From contig JAJDTX010000119.1 of assembly GCA_022826925.1 (NCBI GenBank), forward strand, positions 1 to 32,127: a stretch of DNA of 32,127 nucleotides, written 5' to 3'. The notes beneath the pieces are model-generated. The model was not told the origin of the DNA, ran no database searches, and saw nothing but the letters and a program-made list of their open reading frames with translations. Source of the stretch: Bryobacterales bacterium (GTDB lineage: Bacteria > Acidobacteriota > Terriglobia > Bryobacterales > UBA6623). Every line of letters starts with the position of its first letter. Position 1 is the first letter of the stretch. Positions 1 to 7,490 of the stretch are shown here, piece after piece. The translations under genes and the position numbers were made by a program.

Positions 1-356
1 CCCCGAGCAGAAGCTCGATCGCGCCGCATAGAGCCTGCCCCGCGAAGCCGGGGCCGGATCCCGCCCGGAACTTCATCGCCAGCATCACCGCGCCGCCAAT
101 CTCAGCCCGGGATACCCTGCGGTCCTTGGCGGATGCTTACGGCGATGGCGCGGTGCGATTCTGCGATTCGATGCTGGGAGCGAACGCGGCGAGCTGCCGC
201 ATGCTCTTCATGCATCTTCGCTGGCATTGACGTGAGCATCCGGTGAAGGCCGCGCTGCATTCGGCATGAGCTTGCCGGCGCACCCACTACACGGACGCTC
301 AACCTGCCAAAGATCGCGCCATCGGAACACGCGGTCCACGCCGGACGTGTGTGTGT
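1..356. other. Left flank, no recognisable gene
   Basis: I see no gene with a good start and ribosome binding site here. A minus-strand frame is open from about position 125 to the left edge and reads AEIGGAVMLAMKFRAG; it looks protein-like, has no convincing start, and could be the start or a remnant of a gene lying outside the window. A run of alternating GT (348-358) directly precedes the left end of the neighbouring insertion sequence. Confidence 0.4.
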
Positions 357-367
357 GTGGACGCCCC
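357..367 (+). repeat. Left inverted repeat of the IS110-family element
   Basis: GTGGACGCCCC, exact reverse complement of 1711-1721. It follows a short GT run (348-358). Confidence 0.7.
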
Positions 368-621
368 GTTTGACGCAAGCATTTTCTTTGGTCGACCAGG
401 TGCACGCGGTCAGGTGCTGTCGTGTGTCCGGCCTCTCTTTGCGGCACGTCACACGCCGCGGGCCCTCATGGAGATGCGCGGACCGGGTCCATATCGGTTA
501 CGCGAGCTCGAAATCTCTCCATCCGGAAACTGGTTTTCCCGATCCCGTCTCGATTGACCGTTTGCCCTTGCCCTTCCTCAGACCTGCCCACGCCCCCGAC
601 AGCTACCCGCCTAGCCGCCTC
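368..621 (-). ncRNA. Non-coding tail of the IS, candidate guide (bridge/seek) RNA locus
   Basis: These 254 bases lie between the transposase stop and the left inverted repeat and hold no credible gene. In the IS1111 group of IS110 elements the recombinase is guided by a structured RNA encoded in the non-coding region downstream of the transposase, which is this position. Short inverted repeats are visible, for example GCGGC...GCCGC around 442-460 and the hairpin GCCGCCT-CTC-AGGCGGC at 614-630, which overlaps the transposase stop. I have not folded the RNA or identified its guide loops. The call rests on position and family knowledge. Confidence 0.35.
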
Positions 622-1644
622 TCAGGCGGCTGCGGGAGCCCGGTAACTCTCCTTCTTCGTCATTAGCGCCCACACGATGCGTGCCATCCGGTTGGCCAGC
701 GCCACGGCGACCAGCATCCTCGGCTTGCGCATCAGCATCCTGGCAAGCCACGGGTCGCTCGTCCGACCCCGCCGAACCGCCCAGCGGACGACCGCCATGG
801 CGCCCGTGATCAGCAGACGCCTGAGATCGCGCTGGCCCATTTTCGATATCTTGCCCAGCCGCGGCTTGCCGCCGGTCGAGTGCTGGCGCGGCACCAGGCC
901 GAGCCAGGCGGCGAAGTCCCGGCCGCGCCGGAAAGTCTCCATCGGCGGTGCGAAGGCCTGGATTGCCATCGCGGTGATCGGGCCGATCCCCGGCACGCTC
1001 ATCAGGCGTCGTGCTTCTGCATCATGCCGCGCGCTCGCGTGGATTTCCTTCTCCAGGCACTCGATCTTTGCGTTGAACCCGGCGATCTGTTCAAGCAGAA
1101 GCGTGCCCAGCTCGCGGACCGCATCCGGCAGGTCTGAGTCAGGATCCTCAAGCGCCGGCGCCAGGCGGTTGACATGGACCCGACCCTGGGCCGCTACGAC
1201 GCCGAACTCCGCGAGATGGCCGCGTAGCGCGTTGATCGTCTGGGTGCGCTGACGCACCAACAGATCGCGTGTCCGGAACAGCATCGCCCGACCCTGCTGC
1301 TCCGCCGTCTTGACCGCCACGAAACTCATCGTCGGACGCAACGCCGCCTCGCAGATCGCCTCGGCATCCGCTGCGTCGTTCTTCTGACGCTTGACGTAAG
1401 GCTTGACATATTGGGGTGGGATCAACCCCACCGTGTGACCCAGATCGCCGATCTCCCGGCCCCAGTAATGAGCCCCGGCGCAGGCCTCCATCGCCACCGC
1501 GCAGTGCGGCTGCGAGTCCAGAAACTCCAGCACCTTCCCGCGGCTCAACTTCTTGCGGAACGCGACCGATCCGTCGGTTCGCGCACCATGAAGTTGAAAG
1601 CTGTTCTTCGCCAGATCGATTCCGATGATGCTAGCTTGGTCCAT
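622..1644 (-). CDS. IS110-family transposase (DEDD recombinase)
   Basis: This 340-residue protein catalyses excision and integration of the surrounding element. The N-terminal RuvC-like domain shows the DEDD acids: D10 in GIDLAKN, E53 in VAMEAC, and D90 and D93 in KNDAADAE. The HYW and YVKPYVKRQKND stretches are typical of the IS1111 branch. The C-terminal half carries SVPGIGPITA, a helix-hairpin-helix-like motif, and RQHSTGGKPRLGKISKMG, which contains the conserved serine region of the transposase_20 domain. Length is normal for the family. ATG 1644 is preceded by GAGAGGAAAGGGG, a strong ribosome binding site, which fixes the start. No frameshift is seen. An inverted repeat covering the start site may control translation (see 1644-1720). 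Confidence 0.93.
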   Translation of the reverse strand: MDQASIIGIDLAKNSFQLHGARTDGSVAFRKKLSRGKVLEFLDSQPHCAVAMEACAGAHYWGREIGDLGHTVGLIPPQYVKPYVKRQKNDAADAEAICEAALRPTMSFVAVKTAEQQGRAMLFRTRDLLVRQRTQTINALRGHLAEFGVVAAQGRVHVNRLAPALEDPDSDLPDAVRELGTLLLEQIAGFNAKIECLEKEIHASARHDAEARRLMSVPGIGPITAMAIQAFAPPMETFRRGRDFAAWLGLVPRQHSTGGKPRLGKISKMGQRDLRRLLITGAMAVVRWAVRRGRTSDPWLARMLMRKPRMLVAVALANRMARIVWALMTKKESYRAPAAA

Positions 1645-1720
1645 GGACGCCCCTTTCCTCTCTTGGCGTTAACACCACCGCCAACATGGCACATCGCGAT
1701 GCCGTCGGGAGGGGCGTCCA
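1644..1720 (-). promoter_or_regulatory. Inverted repeat pairing IS end with transposase start site
   Basis: The 11 bases 1644-1654 (TGGACGCCCCT on the plus strand) are a second copy of the IS end sequence and are complementary to 1710-1720, the right end itself. In a transcript that enters the element from outside, the terminal repeat could pair with the bases directly 5' of the AUG and cover part of the Shine-Dalgarno run. Smaller inverted repeats lie inside: TTGGCG/CGCCAA (1663-1684) and the palindrome CATCGCGATG (1692-1701). Blocking read-through translation in this way is known from IS10 and IS50; here it is an inference from complementarity. Confidence 0.45.
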
Positions 1721-1721
1721 C
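1711..1721 (+). repeat. Right inverted repeat of the IS110-family element
   Basis: GGGGCGTCCAC, exact reverse complement of 357-367. Confidence 0.7.
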
Positions 1722-1836
1722 TCCATCGGTTACAATCCAAGCGCAATCGAGATGGTGCGGTTGCGGGTCCCAGGTCGCCTTCACGATGGACGAAAGTTGC
1801 GGCGTTGGGGTGGCCGACAATACGGAGCCGCAATCC

Positions 1837-1894
1837 TTTGACCCGCGATCTCTGCCAGCATAATTTGATTGATGGACAGCCCGCTGGAGGGCTG
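1837..1894 (+). promoter_or_regulatory. Likely promoter and operator of the toxin-antitoxin pair
   Basis: TTTGAC (1837-1842) and CATAAT (1859-1864) are separated by 16 bases, a plausible sigma-70 promoter. Just downstream lies the dyad CAGCCC-GCTGGA-GGGCTG (1877-1894), then AGGAGG (1906-1911) ahead of the antitoxin ATG. Ribbon-helix-helix antitoxins usually bind such a dyad to repress their own operon. Confidence 0.45.
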
Positions 1895-1917
1895 CCGACG
1901 GAACAGGAGGCGCCGGC

Positions 1918-2169
1918 ATGGGCACCAGCATCACCGTGCGCGATATCGATCCGGGGGACAAGTCCTGGCTCCGGCGCGAAGCCCGGCAGTCCGGCGTGTC
2001 GATGGAAGAGCTTGTCCGCCGTCTGATCCATGAGAAGCGCACGAAGACCGAGCGCCGACCGAAGCCCTCCGAGGCGTTCGCGCGGCATTTCGGGGAGGAT
2101 CACGGCATTGAGCTTCCGCCCTCGGTTCGCTGCGGCTACAAGCCGCTGTCGTTCACCGGCGAGGAATAG
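1918..2169 (+). CDS. vapB: VapB/FitA-like ribbon-helix-helix antitoxin
   Basis: This 83-residue protein probably neutralises the PIN toxin encoded next to it and represses the operon. The N-terminal part reads ITVRDIDPGDKSWLRREARQSGVSMEELVRRLI, the strand-helix-helix pattern of RHH antitoxins of the FitA/StbC/VapB kind: a beta-strand that contacts DNA, a basic first helix and the SMEE turn. The C-terminal 40 residues are charged, rich in proline and probably flexible, and would wrap the toxin. AGGAGG lies seven bases before the ATG. The toxin begins two bases after the stop. The subfamily name is less certain than the role. Confidence 0.85.
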   Translation: MGTSITVRDIDPGDKSWLRREARQSGVSMEELVRRLIHEKRTKTERRPKPSEAFARHFGEDHGIELPPSVRCGYKPLSFTGEE

Positions 2170-2171
2170 GC

Positions 2172-2621
2172 GTGACCGCTCCGCTTGCTTGGCTCATAGA
2201 TACCAACGTCGTTTCCGAGATGATGCGGCCGCGGCCGGAGCCGCGGGTCTCTGCCTATCTAGACACGATCGCCGATGACGGCCTCGGGCTCGCGTCCATC
2301 ACCGTCTGGGAAGTACTGGATGGAATCGGCCGTCTGGCACCCGGGCGACGCAGACGTGGTCTTGCCGACCGGTTCCACGATCTTCTCGACGAGCTGTTCG
2401 AGGATCGCATCGTCGATTGGACACAGGCCGACGCCCAAGCTTGCGCACGGATCATGGAGGAGAAGCGACGGCGCGGAGAAGCGCTCGACGATCACGTGCC
2501 GGACGCTTTTCTTGCCGCCGCTGCGTCCACGCGCGGACTCGGCGTCGTGACGAGGAACACCGGTGAATTCCGCAACACCGGAGTTGAGACTGTCGATCCC
2601 TGGACCGCGGGGCCGCGATGA
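2172..2621 (+). CDS. vapC: VapC/FitB-like PIN-domain toxin ribonuclease
   Basis: A 149-residue PIN-domain protein, by family a Mg2+-dependent endoribonuclease that cuts tRNA or rRNA when freed from its antitoxin. The acidic active site is visible: D10 in LIDTNVVSE, E47 in VWEVLDGI and D111 in DDHVPDAFLAA. The TRNTGEF strand near residue 127 is also typical, with G-E in place of the more common A-D, so the fourth acid may be the glutamate. The start is GTG 2172, two bases after the antitoxin stop, which fits translational coupling. Length is normal and no damage is seen. Confidence 0.9.
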   Translation: MTAPLAWLIDTNVVSEMMRPRPEPRVSAYLDTIADDGLGLASITVWEVLDGIGRLAPGRRRRGLADRFHDLLDELFEDRIVDWTQADAQACARIMEEKRRRGEALDDHVPDAFLAAAASTRGLGVVTRNTGEFRNTGVETVDPWTAGPR

Positions 2622-2735
2622 ACACCGCTCCCGACCGGGATCGTCGTCGAACAGTAGATTTAGTCCGGGCCAGAAGTCCGATTGCCGTGGCAGTGCCCAT
2701 CCAATTCCGAGTGTCCGTGACAGCGCGGTAATGGC

Positions 2736-5498
2736 GTGAGCAACCGCATGCCGCCTGACGTCAACCAAACCCCGGAACAGGTCGCCCGCGACCGGATCGA
2801 CTGTCGACTTCGGGCGGCCGGCTGGCAGGTGCAGGACAAGGACGCGCTCGACTTCAATGCGGGGCTCGGGATCGCGGTGCGCGAATACCAAACCGATATC
2901 GGACCGGCCGACTACGTTCTCTTCGCCGACAGGCGGGCCGTTGGCGTCGTCGAGGCCAAGCCGGATAGTTGGGGGGCCAGGCTCACGACGGTCGAAGAGC
3001 AATCCGAGGGTTACGCCAACGCGAAGCTGAAGTGGGTTTCGAACGCCGAACCTCTGCCCTTTCTCTACGAGAGTACGGGGCAGATCACGCGGTTCACGAA
3101 CGGGCGCGACCCCAGTCCTCGCTCTCGCGAGGTTTTCACGTTTCATCGTCCGGAGACGTTCAAGGCCTGGACGCTCGCGCCACGCTCTTTCCGGTCGGGC
3201 ATCGCCACACTGCCTCCGCTGAACCCCGTCGGCCTGCGCGAGTGCCAGATCAATGCGGTCACCAATCTTGAAGGCTCGCTGAAGGCTGACCGACCGCGCG
3301 CACTCGTCCAGATGGCGACCGGTGCTGGCAAGACCTTCACCGCGATCACGCAAGTCTACCGGCTGCTGAAGCACGCGAGCCCTTGCCGGATCCTCTTTCT
3401 CGTCGACACCCGCAACTTGGGTGAGCAGGCCGAGCAAGAGTTCATGGCCTTCATCCCCAATGACGACAACCGCAAGTTCACGGAGCTCTACAACGTGCAG
3501 CGGCTCACCTCGCCTCACATCGCCGGCGACAGCGAGATCGTTATCTCCACGATCCAGCGCATGTACGCCACCCTGAAGGGCGAGGAATTGGCAGAAGGCG
3601 CGGAGGAGGAAAATCCCGAGGAGCGGACATGGCGACAGAATGAGCCGCTTCCGGTCATCTACAACGCCAACCTTCCGCCGGAGAGTTTCGATGTGGTCGT
3701 CATCGACGAGTGCCACCGGTCGATCTACAACCTCTGGCGTCAGGTGATTGAGTACTTCGACGCCTACCTGATAGGGCTCACCGCGACGCCTGACAATCGA
3801 ACCTATGGTTTCTTCCAGAAGAACGTGGTTAGCGAGTACAGCCACGAACAGGCGGTGGCCGACAAAGTCAATGTCGGCAACGAGATCTACCTCATCGAAA
3901 CCCGGATCACCCAAAGCGGCGAAACGCTGAAAGCCGAGCAGCTCGTCGAAAGGCGCGAGCGCGAAACCCGTGCCCGCCGCTGGGAAGTGCAGGACGAACA
4001 GGAGGAGTACACGGCTTCCCAACTCGACCGTTCGGTCGTCAACCTCGACCAGATCCGAACGGTCGTCCGCACGTTCCGCGACAGATGGCCGGAGATATTC
4101 CCCGGGCGTGAAGAACTGCCCAAGACGCTGATCTTCGCCAAGACGGACAGCCACGCCGACGACATTGTCCAGACCGTCCGGCAGGAATTCGGCGAGGGCA
4201 ACGATTTCTGCCGCAAGATCACCAATGCTGCGAGGAACCCCAAGTCCTCCCTCGCGGCCTTGCGCAACGACTACAACCCGCGCATCGCTGTTACTGTGGA
4301 CATGATTGCGACGGGAACCGATGTGAAGCCGCTCGAATGCCTGCTGTTCATGCGCGACGTGAAATCACGCAGGTACTTCGAGCAGATGAAGGGACGCGGG
4401 ACCCGTGTGCTCACACCGGACGATCTCCAAAAGGTCACGCCGTCCGCCCAGGCCAAGACCCATTACGTCATCGTCGACGCGGTCGGCGTCACCAAGTCGC
4501 TCAAAACGGCCAGCCAGCCGCTGGACACCAAGCCTTCGATCCCGTTCAAGGATCTGGCCATGGGCCTGATGATGGGCGACCGGTCGGAGGAGACGGTGAG
4601 CTCGCTGGCCGCGCGCCTCTCGCGCCTGGACAACAAGCTCGGGCCTGAAGACCAGACAAGGATCGCGGACGCCGCCGGCAAGTCCCTCGCCGTAATCGTG
4701 CGCGACCTGTTCGACGCCATCGACCCGGACAAGGTCGAGGCGGACGCCAAGGCGGCGGGCCATGGCGAACCCGACGCTGCTGCCATGCGGACCGCCCGCG
4801 AGGAACGCGTCAAGCGCGCCGCAAACGTATTCACCGGACCGCTCATCAATCTCATGGACACAATCCGCCGCGCCAACGAGCAGACCATTGACCATGACAA
4901 CCTCGACACGCTCCTGCGGGCCGAATGGGCCGGGGATGTGGCGAAGAACGCGGAGACGATCGCACGGGAGTTCGAGGACTATCTCAAGGAGAGCCGCGAC
5001 AAGATCGAGGCGCTGACCATCTACTTCAACCATCCCGCGCGCCGGTCCGAGGTAACCTACGCCATGGTCAAGGACATGCTGGCGAGGCTGAAGGAAGACC
5101 GTCCGCGCCTGGCTCCACTGACCGTCTGGCGGGCCTATGTGCATCTGGACGACTACAAGGGCTCGAATCCGGTGGGCGAACTCACTGCGCTGGTCGCCCT
5201 CATTCGTCGTGTCTGCGGCCTGGACGAATCACTGACCCGCCATTCGGACCGTGTGCGGCGGAATTTTCAGGAGTGGATACTGAAGCGCCACGCCGGTGCG
5301 GGCGAGAAGTTCTCCGAAGAGCAGATGGACTGGCTGCGCATGATCCGGGACCATCTTGCTACCTCCTTTACCGTGGAGCGCGACGATCTGGAATTGGCGC
5401 CCTTCGATGCGCATGGCGGTCTGGGACGGATGTATGACCTCTTCGGCGACAGGATGGATAACATCATGTCCGAGATGAATGAGGTGCTAGCGGCATGA
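2736..5498 (+). CDS. hsdR: Type I restriction enzyme, R (motor and nuclease) subunit
   Basis: HsdR of 920 residues translocates DNA and cuts it when the complex meets unmethylated sites. The N-terminal nuclease motif is ADYVLF...VGVVEAK (about 58-75), a PD-(D/E)XK centre. The SF2 motor follows: MATGAGKT (about 193-200), DECH (about 324-327), TATP (about 349-352), and TGTDVKPLECLLFMRDVKSRR then QMKGRGTR (about 549-556). The C-terminal 350 residues are helical and charged, like the EcoEI-type HsdR C-terminal domain that contacts the methylase. The start is GTG 2736 with a weak ribosome site; ATG 2751 is an alternative. The stop overlaps hsdS by four bases (ATGA). A long minus-strand frame across this gene is a GC-bias shadow. 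Confidence 0.95.
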   Translation: MSNRMPPDVNQTPEQVARDRIDCRLRAAGWQVQDKDALDFNAGLGIAVREYQTDIGPADYVLFADRRAVGVVEAKPDSWGARLTTVEEQSEGYANAKLKWVSNAEPLPFLYESTGQITRFTNGRDPSPRSREVFTFHRPETFKAWTLAPRSFRSGIATLPPLNPVGLRECQINAVTNLEGSLKADRPRALVQMATGAGKTFTAITQVYRLLKHASPCRILFLVDTRNLGEQAEQEFMAFIPNDDNRKFTELYNVQRLTSPHIAGDSEIVISTIQRMYATLKGEELAEGAEEENPEERTWRQNEPLPVIYNANLPPESFDVVVIDECHRSIYNLWRQVIEYFDAYLIGLTATPDNRTYGFFQKNVVSEYSHEQAVADKVNVGNEIYLIETRITQSGETLKAEQLVERRERETRARRWEVQDEQEEYTASQLDRSVVNLDQIRTVVRTFRDRWPEIFPGREELPKTLIFAKTDSHADDIVQTVRQEFGEGNDFCRKITNAARNPKSSLAALRNDYNPRIAVTVDMIATGTDVKPLECLLFMRDVKSRRYFEQMKGRGTRVLTPDDLQKVTPSAQAKTHYVIVDAVGVTKSLKTASQPLDTKPSIPFKDLAMGLMMGDRSEETVSSLAARLSRLDNKLGPEDQTRIADAAGKSLAVIVRDLFDAIDPDKVEADAKAAGHGEPDAAAMRTAREERVKRAANVFTGPLINLMDTIRRANEQTIDHDNLDTLLRAEWAGDVAKNAETIAREFEDYLKESRDKIEALTIYFNHPARRSEVTYAMVKDMLARLKEDRPRLAPLTVWRAYVHLDDYKGSNPVGELTALVALIRRVCGLDESLTRHSDRVRRNFQEWILKRHAGAGEKFSEEQMDWLRMIRDHLATSFTVERDDLELAPFDAHGGLGRMYDLFGDRMDNIMSEMNEVLAA

Positions 5499-7045
5499 CG
5501 GAATTGCCAGGAGGGTGGGCCAGCGCGCGGTTATCCGAGATTTGTGCCGTTAACCCGCGCGTTGACAAGTCTGCCCTCGATCCTGCCAGCGTAGTGTCCT
5601 TTGTGCCCATGCCTGCCGTCGAAGCAGAAACCGGCAAGATCGACGTGAGCGAGACTCGGAATTTCGAGACTGTCCGCAAGGGTTATACACCGTTCCGAAA
5701 GGGCGATGTTCTCTTCGCCAAGATCACGCCGTGCATGGAAAACGGCAAGATGGCCATCGTCCCCAATTTAGCGAACACATATGGCTTTGGTTCGACTGAA
5801 TTTCATGTGTTGAGGCCACTGCAGGGCATCGATCCACGCTTCATTTATTATACTGTATCCAACCGGGCTTTTCGCTTTCACGCCGAACACAATATGACTG
5901 GAGCGGTAGGCCAAAAGCGCGTACCTGCCGCCGTTCTCGAGGAGCATGAAGTCAGTTTACCGCCTATAAGCGAACAACGCCGCATCGTCGAGAGGATCGA
6001 GGCCCTGTTCGAGGAGATAGACCGGGGACTCGAGAGCCTGCGGGCCGCGAAGAACGGAATCGCCCTCTACCGTCAATCCCTCCTCAAGTCGGCCTTCGAG
6101 GGCCGACTCACTGCCGAGTGGAGGGCACAGAATCCCGACAGGCTGGAGAGTCCGGACGCTCTTCTTGACCGCATCCGCGAAGAACGCGAAAGACGATACA
6201 TGGCCGATCTCGACGAATGGGAGCAGGCCATTGCCGAATGGAGAAAATGCAGCAAGAACGGTAGAAAGCCCGCGAAGCCGAAACGGCTCAAACGGTACTC
6301 CCGCGACGGTTCAGGTTTGCAACTTGCCCTTCTCGAACTACCACATGGTTGGGCATGGTCGCATCTTGGCTGCTGCTCAACGGGACCGGAATACGGAACA
6401 GCAGCGAAGTCCAGCACTCAAGGTGAAGTTCCCGTCGTCCGAATGGGCAATATTCAGAATGGCCGGATCGACTGGTCAAATCTCGTCTACACATCCGACA
6501 AGGAGGAGATCGCACAATATTCACTGCAACCCGGTGACGTTCTCTTTAACCGCACCAACAGCCCTGAGTTGGTCGGCAAGACCGCCATCTATCAGGGCGA
6601 GCGATCCGCCTTGTTCGCTGGATATCTCGTGCGCGTAAATCAGATCGGTGAAATCGCGTCAGGACCTTACGTTGCCTATTATCTGAATTCGCCGTGTGCG
6701 CGGGAGCACGGAAAGTCGGTAAAGACTGACGGAGTAAACCAGTCCAATATCAATGGAACAAAGCTCCAAGAGTATCCTTTTCCCATCTGCTCTACCGCCG
6801 AACAGAACGAAATCGTCCGGATTCTCGACTCAAGGCTTGAGGCGGCCGAAGTACTGGAGGCAGAGATCGACGCCGCACTCGCCCGCGCCGATGCCCTTCG
6901 CCAATCCATCCTGAAGACGGCCTTCGGCGGCGAACTCGTCCCCCAGGATCCGGACGACGAACCTGCCTCCGCTCTTCTGGAGCGGATTGAGACCGAGCGC
7001 GCCAAGATGCCTGTAAGGAAACGGAGGGCTCGGGTAGAGGCATGA
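5495..7045 (+). CDS. hsdS: Type I restriction-modification specificity subunit
   Basis: HsdS (516 residues) sets the bipartite DNA target of the methylase and restriction complex. Two target-recognition domains are visible, each followed by a conserved helix. TRD1 spans about residues 1-165 and ends in LPPISEQRRIVERIEALFEEID. TRD2 spans about 280-440 and ends in STAEQNEIVRILDSRL and the repeat-type helix ALARADALRQSILKTAFGGELV. The matching first helix contains LYRQSLLKSAFEGRLT. The TRDs use more A+T-rich codons than the helices, as expected for recombining recognition modules. The start overlaps the hsdR stop (ATGA) and the stop overlaps the next gene (ATGA), so the three are co-translated. 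I cannot predict the recognised sequence. Confidence 0.95.
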   Translation: MTELPGGWASARLSEICAVNPRVDKSALDPASVVSFVPMPAVEAETGKIDVSETRNFETVRKGYTPFRKGDVLFAKITPCMENGKMAIVPNLANTYGFGSTEFHVLRPLQGIDPRFIYYTVSNRAFRFHAEHNMTGAVGQKRVPAAVLEEHEVSLPPISEQRRIVERIEALFEEIDRGLESLRAAKNGIALYRQSLLKSAFEGRLTAEWRAQNPDRLESPDALLDRIREERERRYMADLDEWEQAIAEWRKCSKNGRKPAKPKRLKRYSRDGSGLQLALLELPHGWAWSHLGCCSTGPEYGTAAKSSTQGEVPVVRMGNIQNGRIDWSNLVYTSDKEEIAQYSLQPGDVLFNRTNSPELVGKTAIYQGERSALFAGYLVRVNQIGEIASGPYVAYYLNSPCAREHGKSVKTDGVNQSNINGTKLQEYPFPICSTAEQNEIVRILDSRLEAAEVLEAEIDAALARADALRQSILKTAFGGELVPQDPDDEPASALLERIETERAKMPVRKRRARVEA

Positions 7046-7488
7046 GCAATTTTCAGAGAGAGGGATCGACCAGCAATTCTCATGTCGGTCGGGCGTTCGA
7101 GGAGCGGGCCCGGAAGGTCCTTGCCGAACACGGCCTTCGGCTGGAACTCGGTCACAGGGTTCCGTGCGGCTTGGGGCCGGTGCGAAAGAACCATGCCTTC
7201 GATCTGGGCTCCGGGAACCCCAAGGTCATCGTGGAATGCAAGTCACATACTTGGACGTCCGGCGGTTACGTGCCGAGCGCCAAGATGAAGAACTGGGCCG
7301 AGGCCATGTTCTATTTCCACATGGCCCCTTCGGACTACAGGAAGATCTTCGTCGTCGAGCGAAGCGTGCGCCCTGGCCGGCCCGAGTCCCTGCTGGCCTA
7401 CTTCCTGCGGACGCAGGCTCACATGATCCCGCCAGACGTGGAGTTCCGGGAACTGAACGGCGACGAATTGATCGTCCACGAGGTTTGA
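7042..7488 (+). CDS. Small PD-(D/E)XK nuclease-like protein within the hsd operon
   Basis: A 148-residue protein without a family name that I recognise. Residues about 50-66 read AFDLGSGNPKVIVECKSH: an acidic residue in a strand, then a hydrophobic strand ending E-C-K, which is the D...E-x-K core of PD-(D/E)XK nucleases. Upstream, VGRAFEERARKVLAEHG is a helix with the glutamate that often completes the site. No DNA-binding or membrane segment is evident. It overlaps hsdS by four bases and ends two bases before hsdM, so it is an integral operon member. It may be an accessory nuclease of the R-M system; a structural or catalytically dead fold cannot be excluded. Confidence 0.75.
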   Translation: MSNFQREGSTSNSHVGRAFEERARKVLAEHGLRLELGHRVPCGLGPVRKNHAFDLGSGNPKVIVECKSHTWTSGGYVPSAKMKNWAEAMFYFHMAPSDYRKIFVVERSVRPGRPESLLAYFLRTQAHMIPPDVEFRELNGDELIVHEV

Positions 7489-7490
7489 GC

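Larger units (their letters stand above)
357..1721 (-). mobile_element. IS110-family (IS1111-type) insertion sequence
   Basis: The element is delimited by a perfect 11-bp inverted repeat, GTGGACGCCCC at 357-367 and its complement at 1711-1721. The match continues weakly inside: GACG recurs four bases further in at both ends. Between the repeats lie a DEDD transposase (622-1644) and a long non-coding stretch behind it. IS1111-group members characteristically carry subterminal inverted repeats and a non-coding region downstream of the transposase, and both are seen here. The true tips may lie a few bases outside the repeats, as is usual for this group, and no target duplication is expected. The gene, both ends and the spacer look intact, so the copy could be active. 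Confidence 0.75.

Noticed and set aside
2259..4154. 631-residue minus-strand open frame
   Set aside because: It lies antisense to vapC and hsdR, has no motif or ribosome site and is explained by GC bias in the third codon position.
7164..7490. N-terminal extension of hsdM to 7164
   Set aside because: The extra 109 residues overlap the nuclease-like gene in another frame and match no methylase N-terminus; ATG 7491 gives the normal start.
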